Shown piece after piece: positions 35,083 through 44,280 of a stretch of 64,000 bases of DNA. Positions within the stretch are counted from its first letter, which is position 1. Every line of letters starts with the position of its first letter. The notes under the pieces are model-generated. The model ran no database searches. It saw nothing but the letters and a program-made list of their open reading frames with translations, and had not been told where the DNA came from. The translations under genes and the position numbers were made by a program. Origin of the DNA: Desulfoluna sp. (GTDB lineage: Bacteria; Desulfobacterota; Desulfobacteria; Desulfobacterales; Desulfolunaceae); NCBI RefSeq assembly GCF_030145185.1, contig NZ_JAQYWB010000009.1:41023-105022 (forward strand). The letters are read 5' to 3'.

Positions 35083-35901
35083 TTATCTTTTTCTCGCCCA
35101 TTCTTCCATGCGGCAGCGCGTGCGCAAGGCAAAAAGGAGAAAAGGGATGGCCGCATCCGGGGCGAAGCCCAGGGCGGTGTCGGCCAGGAGGCGACGGAAG
35201 GTGTGGGTGGCCGACGGAGAGCTCCAGGTTCGCGTTTCTTTTTGAAAGGTGGCGGTGACCTCGTGGGTGTTCCAGACCAGGGGTGGTGTTCCATTGTGTG
35301 AGGTGGCTTTTTGAACCTCTGCGGTTAATTTAAGCCTGAGGGTGCGGCGCTCGGGTTCGTCCATGGGGCGTTTGGGAATATCCATCCTGTGGATCCACGG
35401 CATGTGGCCTTGAATGCGATCGCAGGCCACGGCTTCGGCGCTGACAAAGGGCACGGGAATACCGTGTTCGCCCAGAACCGCGGAGAAGAGCTCCACCTCG
35501 GTGATCGGGTCGCCGTTGATGCAGAGCTTGCGCAGGGTCTTTTGAAAGATATGGGGGCTGAACCCCTCCTGGTCTGGGGCGGCATGCCAGCCGATCATCA
35601 CCGCGCAGTCGGCCCTGGGCAGAGTGCCGATCAGGGGAACCGGATGCCACCGGTGCCCCTGATCGCAGCGGGCTTCCGGAAGGAGCTTTTCGGGCAGGAT
35701 GTTAAAGCCCGTTCCGTGCATATCGCAGACGGTGATGGTGCGATAACCCGATTCGAGAACCCCTCGGGTGGCCGCATTGACATCTTCGGTGATGAGGTCT
35801 CTTGCATGTTTCCAGGCGTTTCTGCCTGGGGTGCACTGAGCCTTATCGTGAACGCCGATGATGCCTTCAATGTCGGCGAGGATGAGCGCATTTTTTGTCA
35901 T
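35083..35901 (-). CDS. M55-family (DppA-like) D-aminopeptidase
   Basis: A 272-residue protein of peptidase family M55. The metal-binding blocks are present: LADIEGIIG near the N-terminus (DxE), CDMHGTGFN (~residue 66) and a further His in IGWHAAPD, plus GHMPWI. DppA releases N-terminal D-amino acids from peptides. MTKNALIL at 35901 is taken as the start; an in-frame Met seven codons earlier lies in what looks like a decayed palindromic repeat. Zinc-dependent catalysis is known for the family; the substrate here is unknown. Confidence 0.82.
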   Translation of the reverse strand: MTKNALILADIEGIIGVHDKAQCTPGRNAWKHARDLITEDVNAATRGVLESGYRTITVCDMHGTGFNILPEKLLPEARCDQGHRWHPVPLIGTLPRADCAVMIGWHAAPDQEGFSPHIFQKTLRKLCINGDPITEVELFSAVLGEHGIPVPFVSAEAVACDRIQGHMPWIHRMDIPKRPMDEPERRTLRLKLTAEVQKATSHNGTPPLVWNTHEVTATFQKETRTWSSPSATHTFRRLLADTALGFAPDAAIPFLLFALRTRCRMEEWARKR

Positions 35902-35922
35902 GGGGATGGCCTCTGGTGGCAA

Positions 35923-36269
35923 GGGGAGTGACCTCGACAGGGGTAAGTGTGTCTACGCGTGGCGTTTAATGACTTGATGCGTGCAATGAAATAACAGTAT
36001 TGATTAATTTCAAATAATTATCAAGGTGAGGTCATGCAGGACAGGCAGATTCCTCGGGTAAAATCACATCCGAATTTGGGCCGATGTAAATCTGAAATAC
36101 ACATCTAAGTCCTGTTTATTAAACGTTTCAAAGGTTTAGCTCCCGGCAGGGCCGCCGGAGGCTTGAGCTGAATAGTTACGATGATTGTAAACCAAAAGAA
36201 GACACGGGACTCCCTTGGAAGGGCCGCCATAAAAGGCAAATCGATTAACTCATTAAGGAGCGAAAGTAT
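35923..36269. other. Gene-free interval between the M55 peptidase and CoA-transferase genes
   Basis: About 350 bp. It holds an AT-rich inverted repeat near 36002-36020 (TTAATTTCAAATAATTA) and one palindromic element at 36135-36165 (CTCCCGGCAGGGCCGCCGG). No gene is seen. Confidence 0.5.
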
Positions 36270-37418
36270 ATGGAAACACAGGGTTCACTTTCAGGAATTA
36301 AAGTGCTTGATTTATCACGACTGTTGCCCGGACCGTTTTGTTCGATGATTCTTGCGGATCATGGAGCCCGGGTTATTTCAATCGAAGATAAACGATTTGA
36401 GGCCGAAGGGGCCTTTCCCACCATCGTCAACCGGAATAAGCAACACATGACCCTGAATTTGAAAAGCGATGCGGGCAGGGAGATCTTTTATACACTGCTT
36501 GAGGACGCTGACGTCGTGATCGAAGGGTTCCGGCCCGGTGTCACGGCAAAACTTGGGGTGGATTACGATACCTTGAAGGAGAAAAAACCTGGGATTATTT
36601 ATTGCTCCATCACCGGATACGGACAGACCGGGCCATACCGCGACAGACCCGGCCACGACGTCAACTACATAGGGGTCGCCGGGTTACTGGATTTGGTCGG
36701 CCCCAGAGATGGAGCTCCCACCATCCCGGGTTTTCAGGTGGCCGATGTGGCCGGGGGTTCCATGAATGCCGTGACAGGGATTTTAATGGCCTTATTTGAA
36801 CGAACGAACACAGGTCTGGGGCAGTACATTGATATCTCTCTCGCCGATTGCTGTATTCCTTTTCATGCCATTAATTTGAACATTCAGCAGCAGTCTGGGG
36901 ATGAACCCGAACGTTCCAACACCGTTTTATCGCATGGCTACCCTTTTTATTCTACTTACGAGACAAAAGACGGCAAATATGTGAGCCTGGGCGCTCTGGA
37001 ACCTCGATTCTGGGGGGCTCTCTGCGATTACCTCGGGGTGCCCCAATACGCCGCCCATCAGTTGAATGCTGAGAAAATAGATGAAATCACCGAATGTTTA
37101 ACCACCACCTTTAAGTCAAAAACGCTCAGTGAGTGGGAAAAGGACATGGGGGATCTGCCCAACTGCTGGGGCCCCATCAACACCATGGCAGACGCCATGG
37201 CATCTGAGCTCTTTATAGAAAGGGGCATGTCCCTCAACATCACCGATAAAAACGGGAAAACCTCAAAAACTTTTGGGACCCCCATCAAGCTGAGCCGCAC
37301 CCCAGGAAGCATTCGAACCCCGCCCGACAGCTTTGGAGAAAGCACCCGCTCCATACTCACTGAACTTGGATTCAGTCAGCAAAAAATTGCCTCCTATTTC
37401 GATTATGGCATTATTTAA
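36270..37418 (+). CDS. Family III CoA-transferase (CaiB/BaiF; racemase-like)
   Basis: A 382-residue family III CoA-transferase. Landmarks are VLDLSRLLPGPFCSMILADHGA, ITGYGQTGPYRDRPGHDVNY with the conserved Asp of the active site, and GGSMNAVTGILMALFER. The GHDVNYIG block is closest to alpha-methylacyl-CoA racemase-type members, so either CoA transfer or 2-methyl epimerisation is possible. AAGGAG precedes the ATG. The stop codon TAA is immediately followed by a MITE end. It marks the boundary of the repeat-rich region. Confidence 0.88.
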   Translation: METQGSLSGIKVLDLSRLLPGPFCSMILADHGARVISIEDKRFEAEGAFPTIVNRNKQHMTLNLKSDAGREIFYTLLEDADVVIEGFRPGVTAKLGVDYDTLKEKKPGIIYCSITGYGQTGPYRDRPGHDVNYIGVAGLLDLVGPRDGAPTIPGFQVADVAGGSMNAVTGILMALFERTNTGLGQYIDISLADCCIPFHAINLNIQQQSGDEPERSNTVLSHGYPFYSTYETKDGKYVSLGALEPRFWGALCDYLGVPQYAAHQLNAEKIDEITECLTTTFKSKTLSEWEKDMGDLPNCWGPINTMADAMASELFIERGMSLNITDKNGKTSKTFGTPIKLSRTPGSIRTPPDSFGESTRSILTELGFSQQKIASYFDYGII

Positions 37419-37500
37419 CCCGGATATTTCACTCGGCTCGCCCGAAGGCTGCATCATCCGGAAAACGGTGCGGGCCTGCATGCCGGGTGAGAGGGGGCTG
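37416..37500. repeat. MITE-like element, partial left-end copy
   Basis: TAACCCGGATATTTCAC is followed by CTCGGCTCGCCCGAAGG, then diverges. The first three bases are the stop codon of the CoA-transferase gene. Confidence 0.75.
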
Positions 37501-37525
37501 GTGTAAGAACCCCACGGCTACCCGA

Positions 37526-38032
37526 TTAGCTTAGCTGCTTGTAAAAGTTGATTCTTTTAATTCGCTCATCCGCAAAGGAGTCGATCTCAAGGGTGTATTG
37601 AAAAATATTAGCGTAATCTATGATCTCGACATCGTCGGCATCTGTCTCATTGATTTCCAAGTTTAATTTGTCAATTAAATAACCTCTAAGCATTCCACTG
37701 TTAACAGAAATAGCACCTGACAATGGATGTGTAATGGTTAAATCAGCCTTCGAAAAACTCTCGTAATGTTCGTAATTATGGAGGATTATACCGAAAGAAT
37801 CGATTTTATTGCTGTCTGTCCCAATAATCAATCCACTTTCTTTGTACATAAAAAGCTCATTTTTATAAGCTTTTTCATTGCTTGGCTTTCCATATTCTCT
37901 CAGATTATCCATCGGGTCACCAAGCATAAGATGATTGATGGTCCCCCTCGATAAATCTAACGTTAATTTTTGCCTTGATGCTTTCCCCCAGGAGTGGGCT
38001 GGGTCTTTTGAAAAAAAATCGAAGATGCCCAT
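37526..38032 (-). CDS. Hypothetical protein, candidate integron cassette gene
   Basis: A 168-residue soluble protein beginning MGIFDFFSKDPAHSWGKASR. It is AT-richer than the left half of the window, acidic, with no signal peptide or transmembrane helix. No family was recognised; a beta-rich domain similar in style to toxin-immunity proteins is possible but unproven. It starts about 12 bases after an attC-like palindrome (38044-38131), with AAGGA before the ATG, an arrangement typical of gene cassettes. A MITE fragment lies past its end. Confidence 0.6.
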   Translation of the reverse strand: MGIFDFFSKDPAHSWGKASRQKLTLDLSRGTINHLMLGDPMDNLREYGKPSNEKAYKNELFMYKESGLIIGTDSNKIDSFGIILHNYEHYESFSKADLTITHPLSGAISVNSGMLRGYLIDKLNLEINETDADDVEIIDYANIFQYTLEIDSFADERIKRINFYKQLS

Positions 38033-38043
38033 AAATGTTCCTT

Positions 38044-38131
38044 AGCTAACGCCGTAAATAATCGGCGGACAAACGTCGCGGATCGAAGAACCTATGCTTT
38101 TGGCCGTCCACCTTACTTTGTAAAGTTATGT
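38044..38131 (-). other. attC-like recombination site
   Basis: On the minus strand the outer boxes are ACATAAC and GCGTTAGCT. The inner stem GGTGGAC pairs with GTCCGCC (one G-T pair), and spacer arms CAAAGTAA and TTATTTACG partly pair. The stop codon of the upstream kinase gene overlaps the ACATAAC box, as in many integron cassettes. The GTTAGCT box departs from the usual GTTRRRY at one base, so this is a candidate. Confidence 0.5.
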
Positions 38132-38775
38132 GTTTTGCTTATTGCCGTCCATCATACTCTTTTTACGAAAGTATTTTTCATACAGTTCATTGTGGGCAAC
38201 TTTAGAAAACGTATCTACCCTCTCAGGATATTGAGTTATCCAATCAATGAGCATTCCCAAATTAGCATCTTGAGCTTCTTTAGATTCGTATTTATGCGGT
38301 TCCCATGGCCGGCTTTTGGCATTGGCGATGCAAGTCTCGACCGGAAAATTCATGAATATGATCTCATTGGATTCAGGCACGGCCATTTCCAGTAAGTCGG
38401 AGTAAGGGCCGGCGCAAAAATAAAACAGACAAAAAGCAATGCCTCCGGCGGCAAGGTGAGCCACCTTGAAAGCAGGTTACCGCAGCGCTTTAACCCTCGT
38501 TCCTCGGGTCAAATCACAGCGGAATTTTTATGAAAATTGAGCATTTATTTTTTGCGTGAGCCCTAACATCCCTCGATAACCCAGCCATTATTTGAATGAA
38601 TAAATGAATCAATGTCTTGATTTGACTCTATGAGTGGTTTTCGTTTGGGAGGAGAGGTAGGCTCCCATGCCAGTGTATCGAGATCCAGGTGCGCCAATCC
38701 ATAGGAATTACATAACTCTTTGGCAAGGGTTGACTTTCCTGAGCCTGAATTACCGAATATTAGGATTTTTCTCAA
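38126..38775 (-). pseudogene. P-loop kinase-like ATPase gene split by a 158-bp insertion
   Basis: The 5' part encodes LRKILIFGNSGSGKSTLAKE (Walker A GNSGSGKS), then HLDLDTLAWEP and NGWVIEGC before a stop. The 3' part resumes YSDLLEMAVPESNEIIFMNF, then KSRPWEPHKYESKEAQDANL. Removing the 158-bp element and one 3-bp duplicate joins them as EGC-YSDLLE in frame and leaves exactly 163 codons. The start is TTG at 38775 with AGGAG upstream. Intact relatives are shikimate-kinase-like AAA proteins common in mobile regions. As it stands the gene makes a truncated product. Confidence 0.88.
38406..38563. mobile_element. 158-bp MITE-like insertion with 3-bp target duplication
   Basis: Bounded by TAA on both sides (38403-38405 and 38564-38566). 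The terminal inverted repeats are GGGCCGGCGCAAAAATAAAA on the left and GGGCTCACGCAAAAAATAAA reading in from the right. The middle carries the palindrome GCCTCCGGCGGCAAGGTG. It encodes nothing. Related internal sequence occurs at 49360-49412 and 55860-55925. Confidence 0.88.
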
Positions 38776-38986
38776 AGAGTGACTCCTGTTGGCGCATCCC
38801 GTTAAGCTGTAGGGCTGCCGAACGCAGCGAAAGGGGGGCCGGGACAATGTGTCTGTCATATGCTTTCAAGCCAGCCAGCATAAAGCTATGCAATGTATAC
38901 GGCGAATCATCCGATGGTTTTGGGGCGTCGTCTCTGTCCATGTGGCCGGTGTGCAGGTTGATACTAAAATATAGATGCACGCATGC

Positions 38987-39793
38987 CTATCCTTTGAAAT
39001 ACATCGCGGATTTATTTCTCTTTATTGGTGACGTTTTTATTTCACCAGATTTTGTATAATACGTCCGAGTTCCGTTGCCTTCGTCATCCTGGTAGGTATA
39101 TTCATTCGTTAATTTTCCAAAAAAATCATAGTGTTTTTCTGATTTTTTTATTTTGTCAATATAGAGATACTCTCTATCAATTTCACCGGTATGGCTATAA
39201 TCCTTTACCCATATTTCTGATTTGTCGGGATTATAAAATATGCTTTTTTGACGTTTTCCTTCTTTCGAATAAGTCATTTTTTCGATTAATTTAGAGTTTT
39301 TAAATTTCGTTTGTTTTTTAAGACTGCCGGCCTTGAAGTGTTCTTTTTCAATTAAAAGAATCCCTTTGCTGTACTTTTGTTCTTTTCTTAGCGATCCATC
39401 GCCGAAGTAGAATTTTTGAAGGCCATCGAATTGGTTATTGTAATAACTTGTGATTACGGCAATGGCACCGGACTGAGTATAAAATGTTACCAGGCCGTGT
39501 CGTTGACCCATTTTGAAATGGCTCTCAGATAGCAATGCTTTGCTTTTCCTGTAATTATATGCTTTCCCATGAATTTTACCATTTTTGTAGGGCCACTTAG
39601 ATCTTATAATCTCTGTGCCTTTGAACGTTCGTATAATAACGCCGTTAATCGGCTTTTTTGTTTGTATGTCAAAATGGACCTGCTTATCGATATAAAATTC
39701 CCCCTCATGGTACTTTTTTTCTGTCATGTTGCATGCCAGAAGCATCAGTGAAAGAAAAACAAAGACGATAATTTTACAAAAATTTGACACCAT
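38987..39793 (-). CDS. YwqK-like (MORN-variant repeat) lipoprotein
   Basis: A 268-residue protein. The lipoprotein signal ends LMLLAC (Cys near residue 20). The rest is a chain of ~22-residue MORN-variant repeats of the form YxxGxLxxExxYxxGKxxG, seen in KNGKIHGKAYNY, KMGQRHGLVTFY and NNQFDGLQKFYFGDGSLRKE. Proteins of this type are often annotated as YwqK-family antitoxin components, though an external binding role is equally likely. AAGGAG stands only two bases before the ATG; the next codon, GTG, is an alternative start. AT-rich, in the candidate cassette region. Confidence 0.75.
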   Translation of the reverse strand: MVSNFCKIIVFVFLSLMLLACNMTEKKYHEGEFYIDKQVHFDIQTKKPINGVIIRTFKGTEIIRSKWPYKNGKIHGKAYNYRKSKALLSESHFKMGQRHGLVTFYTQSGAIAVITSYYNNQFDGLQKFYFGDGSLRKEQKYSKGILLIEKEHFKAGSLKKQTKFKNSKLIEKMTYSKEGKRQKSIFYNPDKSEIWVKDYSHTGEIDREYLYIDKIKKSEKHYDFFGKLTNEYTYQDDEGNGTRTYYTKSGEIKTSPIKRNKSAMYFKG

Positions 39794-40032
39794 AACTCCT
39801 TTATAAATCGGAATTTTTATAGAACGTGTCTGAAGGGTGAGTAACTCGAACATAAAACCGAAAATGACAGGTTGTTTTTATTAAACAATTGATTTTTTAG
39901 CCGCAACATTCGGTAGTGAAAACATGAAAAATAAGGGTGAAATCCTGTGCTCTGTTGCACCCATGAATCCGACAGGATGCGTATAAACATGGCGCGGCGT
40001 GGGGGCAGGGAAAGAAACTCTCAACCATCCGA

Positions 40033-40404
40033 TTATGATCTGCCCCAAATAGTGATATGATTTAGATCCATTGAAGTCGTTAACCAAATGAATAATCCTG
40101 CGGATATAAAGAACATTACGGCCACTCCAAAACATCGCCAACTGATAAAATGTTCCTCTTCTGTAATGAGAACCGGCTTACCAAAGACGCCTATGATTCC
40201 CATCATATTTATAACGGCAACTATCAGTGAAATAATGGCGTTCACGGTACGGGCTATCTCAACCGGCGATACTTGAAAATAGAGCTTTATTAACACAGCC
40301 CCGTATACCCACATCAAAACGTGAGATGCGCATAAATACTTTACGAATTGGCAGTTTACATCCGACCTGTTCGGTTTTTCCATTCCATTTTCCATTTGAA
40401 TCAT
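40033..40404 (-). CDS. Small polytopic membrane protein, candidate cassette gene
   Basis: A 123-residue protein with about three transmembrane helices (near residues 27-47, 55-78 and 92-112). No family was recognised. The start is uncertain among several Met codons near the N-terminus, none with a strong ribosome binding site. An attC-like palindrome lies about 80 bp upstream on the same strand. High AT content and isolation suggest acquisition with mobile DNA. Confidence 0.55.
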   Translation of the reverse strand: MIQMENGMEKPNRSDVNCQFVKYLCASHVLMWVYGAVLIKLYFQVSPVEIARTVNAIISLIVAVINMMGIIGVFGKPVLITEEEHFISWRCFGVAVMFFISAGLFIWLTTSMDLNHITIWGRS

Positions 40405-40483
40405 GAAAAATAACTCTGCGCTTAGGGGGGCAAAACGTTGCGAGAAGAACGAAGTAGCTTTTTGGTGTCTCTTGCAGCGTGTT

Positions 40484-40533
40484 GTGTACGCCCGGCATGG
40501 GCCTGATCTTATAAGGTGGCCCGGTCGTTATGA
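40484..40533 (-). other. attC-like palindrome
   Basis: On the minus strand CATAACGACC, then GGGCC, an AT-rich loop, GGCCC, ATGCCGGGCGTACA. The outer arms match CATAACG-CCGG against CCGG-CGTWATG. A related site at 49127-49180 ends GGGCGTTATGC. Both continue into the same ~90-bp flanking sequence. Confidence 0.5.
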
Positions 40534-40631
40534 AGGGAAGCTCTCAGTGTATGAATTATGCTGACCAAACAACCCTTTAGCATAAGTACTATCCCAAGGC
40601 AAGGGAGGCACCGTGGGGCTTCATCTGGTGA

Positions 40632-40650
40632 GCGCATGGTGCCTGTCCCC
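40632..40650 (+). repeat. Short dispersed repeat GCGCATGGTGCCTGTCCCC
   Basis: Further copies are at 46136-46167, 50758-50777, 62497-62520, 62681-62720 and 63707-63738. Each marks an abrupt change in sequence. Similar GGGGACAGGCACC motifs are known near REP-associated transposases in other bacteria (recollection, not searched). Confidence 0.85.
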
Positions 40651-40802
40651 AGCGAATCCAGCGTATTCAGCAGGGCGTCTTTTTCTGGGTTGTGCTTTAA
40701 GACCAAGACTCGGACTCATGCGATGTAAACGATCCTGAGATGGTTTTTGGAACTCTGGGTAAAGAAGAGAGAGGCTCCGCAGGGCTTTTGATGTGGAGAC
40801 GT

Positions 40803-40951
40803 TCTATCCCGAAGGGTGAGAAAAGCGAACAGATAACCGTGAATTACATTTTGTAAGTTTGATATAACTGAAGTCTCTGCAATAACCAATTGCAATAACT
40901 GTTTATTGCTTTGAACCAAATGTTTTCTCATGAAATGTCCGGACTATGAGC
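40803..40951. repeat. MITE-like element, right-half copy
   Basis: Begins in CCCGAAGGGTGAGAAAA, continues through GTGAATTACATTTTG and ends TTTTCTCATGAAATGTCCGG; the left ~100 bp are missing. Confidence 0.85.
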
Positions 40952-40974
40952 GTCCCTTCAATACCCGTAATGTA

Positions 40975-42318
40975 TTAGAACCGCAATGAGTCTTCAGCCA
41001 TTTGTGTGATCACCTCATTTTCAAAATTGTACAGTGTGACGCGGGTTTGAGACGAAGCGTTCTCATCTTGTGGCGTGATAATGACAAAATTCATGGTGGT
41101 CTTGTCAGGGTTTGGGGTCGGGTCATGTTCCACTTTGTCAATCCATGTTCCTGAGTTTACATAGAGTGATTTTTTCCCATCATAGTTTAGCGATGCTTTC
41201 ATTTTTGCTTCATGGGTGTGTCCGAAAACAACGAGCCTTTTATCGGAGTCGGGGTTCATAAAGTATTGGGTGACGGCCATACGATCCGTCTGGAGGGCCG
41301 AGACCACCTGTTCAATGGCCTGACTTGCAGGAATCGGAATGGGCACGTTGTTCAGTTTGCACCTTTCAGCCCAGCTGTCTTGGATTCCGCTAAAAAGATT
41401 CACCGAAATGAGCCCTCCCTCGGTTGTTTGTGACGGAAGCAGGTCGTTCACGGCATATGTATCGGTCCATCCATCGACGTTTGTCACTATGATCTTTTCG
41501 TCAAAGGTATTTTCTATATGAAATAATGACCCCAGCGTCCACTCCCAGATTTTGTAATAGACATAGAGTAAATTCTGGCTTTCATTATTCGAAACATTCG
41601 GGGTAACAAGGGGGACCGTCTGGGGTTCATAGCACTTCTGGATAACGTGCTCTGCTGCAATGCGTGTAAAGAAATATCCCGGAGGCAAGATGGTTCCCGG
41701 CGCGGCACCTTGATTTGAGAGCGGGTCGGGTGCACAGAAGAAGTTATAGCGATGACCATGTTCAATGGCAATCTCGGGATAATTGTCTGGTGAATATGTG
41801 CCTAAGCCAAACGCCTGGGCATCACGGGCTTGATGGATTCCGGGGAAAATTTTATCCACATTTTCAGCCGTCACTGTTAAGTCATGATTTCCGGGTGTGT
41901 AAGTGACTAAAATCATCCCCTCTTCAATGATCTCATTGAACGCATCTACGACCCCTTTATTGGTTTCAGCGATACGCTCCATAAAATCAGCCTGGTCCCT
42001 TCCTTGATACGTGTCGACGGACGCCGGGACAAACCACTCGTCAAGCAGGTCGCCGGCTATCACGAGCTCCTTGACGTTGCGTGAGTTTTTAATTTGATAG
42101 AGAAAATTCTCAAGTGGACCTAAATTATCCTGAATCTCAGCATACTTTATGTCGGCTCCAAGATGAAGATCACTGATAATGACAATTAAATTTCTTTCAT
42201 TCTTTTCAGTATTGAATGGGTCATAGGTTTCATTATGACCGCATGATATAAGCAGGCATATTGCCAAGCATAGGAACCCTATTAAACGGGCTGTGGAAAT
42301 GCTTTTCTTCATCATCAA
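40975..42318 (-). CDS. Calcineurin-like metallophosphoesterase lipoprotein
   Basis: A 447-residue exported protein. The signal ends LLISC (lipidated Cys near residue 26). All five metallophosphoesterase blocks are present: SDLHLG, AGDLLDEW, PGNHD, EHGH and VFGHTHEAKM. These bind two metals and hydrolyse phosphoesters. The first of three phosphoester-handling lipoprotein genes in this stretch (with 43155 and 44281), though on the opposite strand. MITE copies flank it on both sides. The substrate is unknown. Confidence 0.88.
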   Translation of the reverse strand: MMMKKSISTARLIGFLCLAICLLISCGHNETYDPFNTEKNERNLIVIISDLHLGADIKYAEIQDNLGPLENFLYQIKNSRNVKELVIAGDLLDEWFVPASVDTYQGRDQADFMERIAETNKGVVDAFNEIIEEGMILVTYTPGNHDLTVTAENVDKIFPGIHQARDAQAFGLGTYSPDNYPEIAIEHGHRYNFFCAPDPLSNQGAAPGTILPPGYFFTRIAAEHVIQKCYEPQTVPLVTPNVSNNESQNLLYVYYKIWEWTLGSLFHIENTFDEKIIVTNVDGWTDTYAVNDLLPSQTTEGGLISVNLFSGIQDSWAERCKLNNVPIPIPASQAIEQVVSALQTDRMAVTQYFMNPDSDKRLVVFGHTHEAKMKASLNYDGKKSLYVNSGTWIDKVEHDPTPNPDKTTMNFVIITPQDENASSQTRVTLYNFENEVITQMAEDSLRF

Positions 42319-42376
42319 ACTCCTTAAATGTTGTTAAATTATGCGTCTCCAGAGAGTTCTGCTTTTCATCTTTTAC

Positions 42377-42533
42377 CTTAGCCCGGCTTGCCCGAAGGGT
42401 GAGAAAATCAAACAGGATGCTGTGGATTACATTTTGCATTTCTGAAACGATATGAAAATATTAATGCAAAGAACTGTAATTACGAATTATTTTATAGTCC
42501 TGATTGTTTTCTCATGAAATATCCGGGATAGGT
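42377..42533. repeat. MITE-like element, right-half copy
   Basis: Starts GCCCGAAGGGTGAGAAAAT, ends TTTTCTCATGAAATATCCGGG. On the minus strand it encodes the recurring peptide MQNVIHSILFDFLTLRA. Confidence 0.88.
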
Positions 42534-42830
42534 ATCTGTCAATTGTTTCATGGAGTCCATCCCATCTACTCTTTATATCCGTCCTCACAGCCTTTAAATG
42601 AATAGTGGCCAGGACGATGATGACGATCTTGCTTTTTTCCACGATGACACCTCTGAACGGCCCCTCACTCCTCTTTTCAATTGTTCCTTATTTCCTTGAG
42701 TTACAGCGGTGTGGTGACGTGGTGGCATCAAAGGGTGAACCCTGGTCACTTTTTTACTAACTATTATCCGATAAAGTTATACGAAATTTAGCCGATTTAT
42801 TGTCTAAAAGATAGCACGGATTTGCTATCC
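42534..42830. other. Gene-free spacer between two MITE copies
   Basis: About 300 bp with no supported ORF and no recognised structure. Confidence 0.5.
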
Positions 42831-43077
42831 CGGATATTTTACGAGTCGAGTGCGCCCATATTCAAAGCATCAGACCTGCAGATGTAGTGGTTTACCTCAA
42901 ATTTCTTTTAACGCAAAAGATGGGTGCGTTCGGATCGTTCGAAGAATGAGAAAAGCAGGTAGAAAACTGTAAATTACATTTTGTATTTTTGAAACGGCTG
43001 AAAATATGACTGAGAAGAACTGTCATTATGGATTATTCCTTAGTCCTGATTGTTTTCTCATCAAATATCCGGGTTAG
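42829..43077. repeat. MITE-like element, full-length copy
   Basis: Left end CCCGGATATTTTACGAG, right end TTCTCATCAAATATCCGGGTTA. A ~250-bp unit with the internal blocks CTGCAGATGTAGTGGTTTAC and AATTACATTTTG. A further right-end remnant (CTTCTCATGACATATCCGG) follows at 43088-43109. Confidence 0.9.
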
Positions 43078-43154
43078 CGTGATCGTCTTCTCATGACATA
43101 TCCGGCTAAGGAACGTGGGGTGCGAATCAAAAAAAAACATTTAAGGGGGACTTT

Positions 43155-44111
43155 GTGAGTGCATTGGAAAAAACTAAAAATCACAGTTATCAGATCATTT
43201 TTTGTCTGATCATGTCATTTTTCTTCATTGTCAGTTGTGGCTCAAATCATAACGATCAATCGCTTTCGCTAAATGAGTACATTACAAACAACAGGCCTTT
43301 AATCACCGCCCATCGCGGATATGCAGCGACTGCACCAGAAAATACGCTTGCCGCGTTTGAAGCAGCGGTTGTTGCAGGTGCCGATGCCACTGAGTTTGAT
43401 GTGCATAGATCTGGTGATGGAACCCTTGTGGTTATCCATGACGAAACGGTTGATCGCACAACCAATGGAACCGGTGCCGTTGCCGAATTGTCCGATGCCT
43501 ACTTAAGAAGTCTGGACGCAGGCAGTTGGAAAGGGGAACAATTTCAAGGTGAACAAATTCCGACATTGGAAGAAACGTTAGTTTATCTCAAAAAATGTGG
43601 CATGGTCGCCTTGCTTGAAATTAAAACACCAAGCATTGTGGATGATGTGGTGGCGATGCTCTACGCCACTGGAATGGAAGAGAGAACACTTATCGTTACA
43701 TTTGTCGAAAGTGCTGTTGTAGAAATAAAAGAAAGACACCCAGAGATCCCAGCCCTTTTGTTTTTGCCGCCTTCCTGTATGACCGGCACGGCAGAAGAAA
43801 AAACGGCGAAAATTATGATCAAAGCAGAAGAAATTGGCACGAAGGATGTTGGCCCTTTTGCCTTTCAGTACGATGCGTTAGATAAAAATGCAATCGAGAA
43901 GATAACAGTGAATGAGGATCCGGGAGAGCTTGTGTTGGGTCTTGATTCTGAAACCCTTTCGATTTTACATGAACATGGGTATCGAATCGACGCGTGGACG
44001 GTTGACTCAGAGGAAAACATCCGTGATCTCATTCAAGCCAATGTCGATATTTTGACGACAAATTATCTTGAACGCGCCATTGCCGCTAAGAATGAATCAC
44101 TTGGCGAATAA
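43155..44111 (+). CDS. Glycerophosphodiester phosphodiesterase lipoprotein
   Basis: A 318-residue lipoprotein. The signal ends FFIVSC (Cys near residue 28). The GDPD domain has the family residues: ITAHRGYAATAPENT (HR...E), EFDVHRSGDG (E, D), VVIHDETVDRTTNGTG (His) and LLEIKTP. It splits glycerophosphodiesters to glycerol-3-phosphate and an alcohol. GTG start with AAGGGGG upstream. A histidine-phosphatase-like lipoprotein gene follows 170 bp on, suggesting shared use in scavenging phosphorus or lipid headgroups from outside the cell. Confidence 0.9.
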   Translation: MSALEKTKNHSYQIIFCLIMSFFFIVSCGSNHNDQSLSLNEYITNNRPLITAHRGYAATAPENTLAAFEAAVVAGADATEFDVHRSGDGTLVVIHDETVDRTTNGTGAVAELSDAYLRSLDAGSWKGEQFQGEQIPTLEETLVYLKKCGMVALLEIKTPSIVDDVVAMLYATGMEERTLIVTFVESAVVEIKERHPEIPALLFLPPSCMTGTAEEKTAKIMIKAEEIGTKDVGPFAFQYDALDKNAIEKITVNEDPGELVLGLDSETLSILHEHGYRIDAWTVDSEENIRDLIQANVDILTTNYLERAIAAKNESLGE

Positions 44112-44280
44112 AGAAAGGTGGGTGAGCTGGTGCAGCTTCCTTTATCATAAGGCGCTGCAGGTTAGCCCTATTCGAGAATGACGGCAAGGTATGCTGGTAA
44201 AAACTGAACGATCGATCAAACACACAATGTGGTCGTTCTTATCGGTTTTTTTAACACAACGAGAAACCAAGGGTTAAAAA

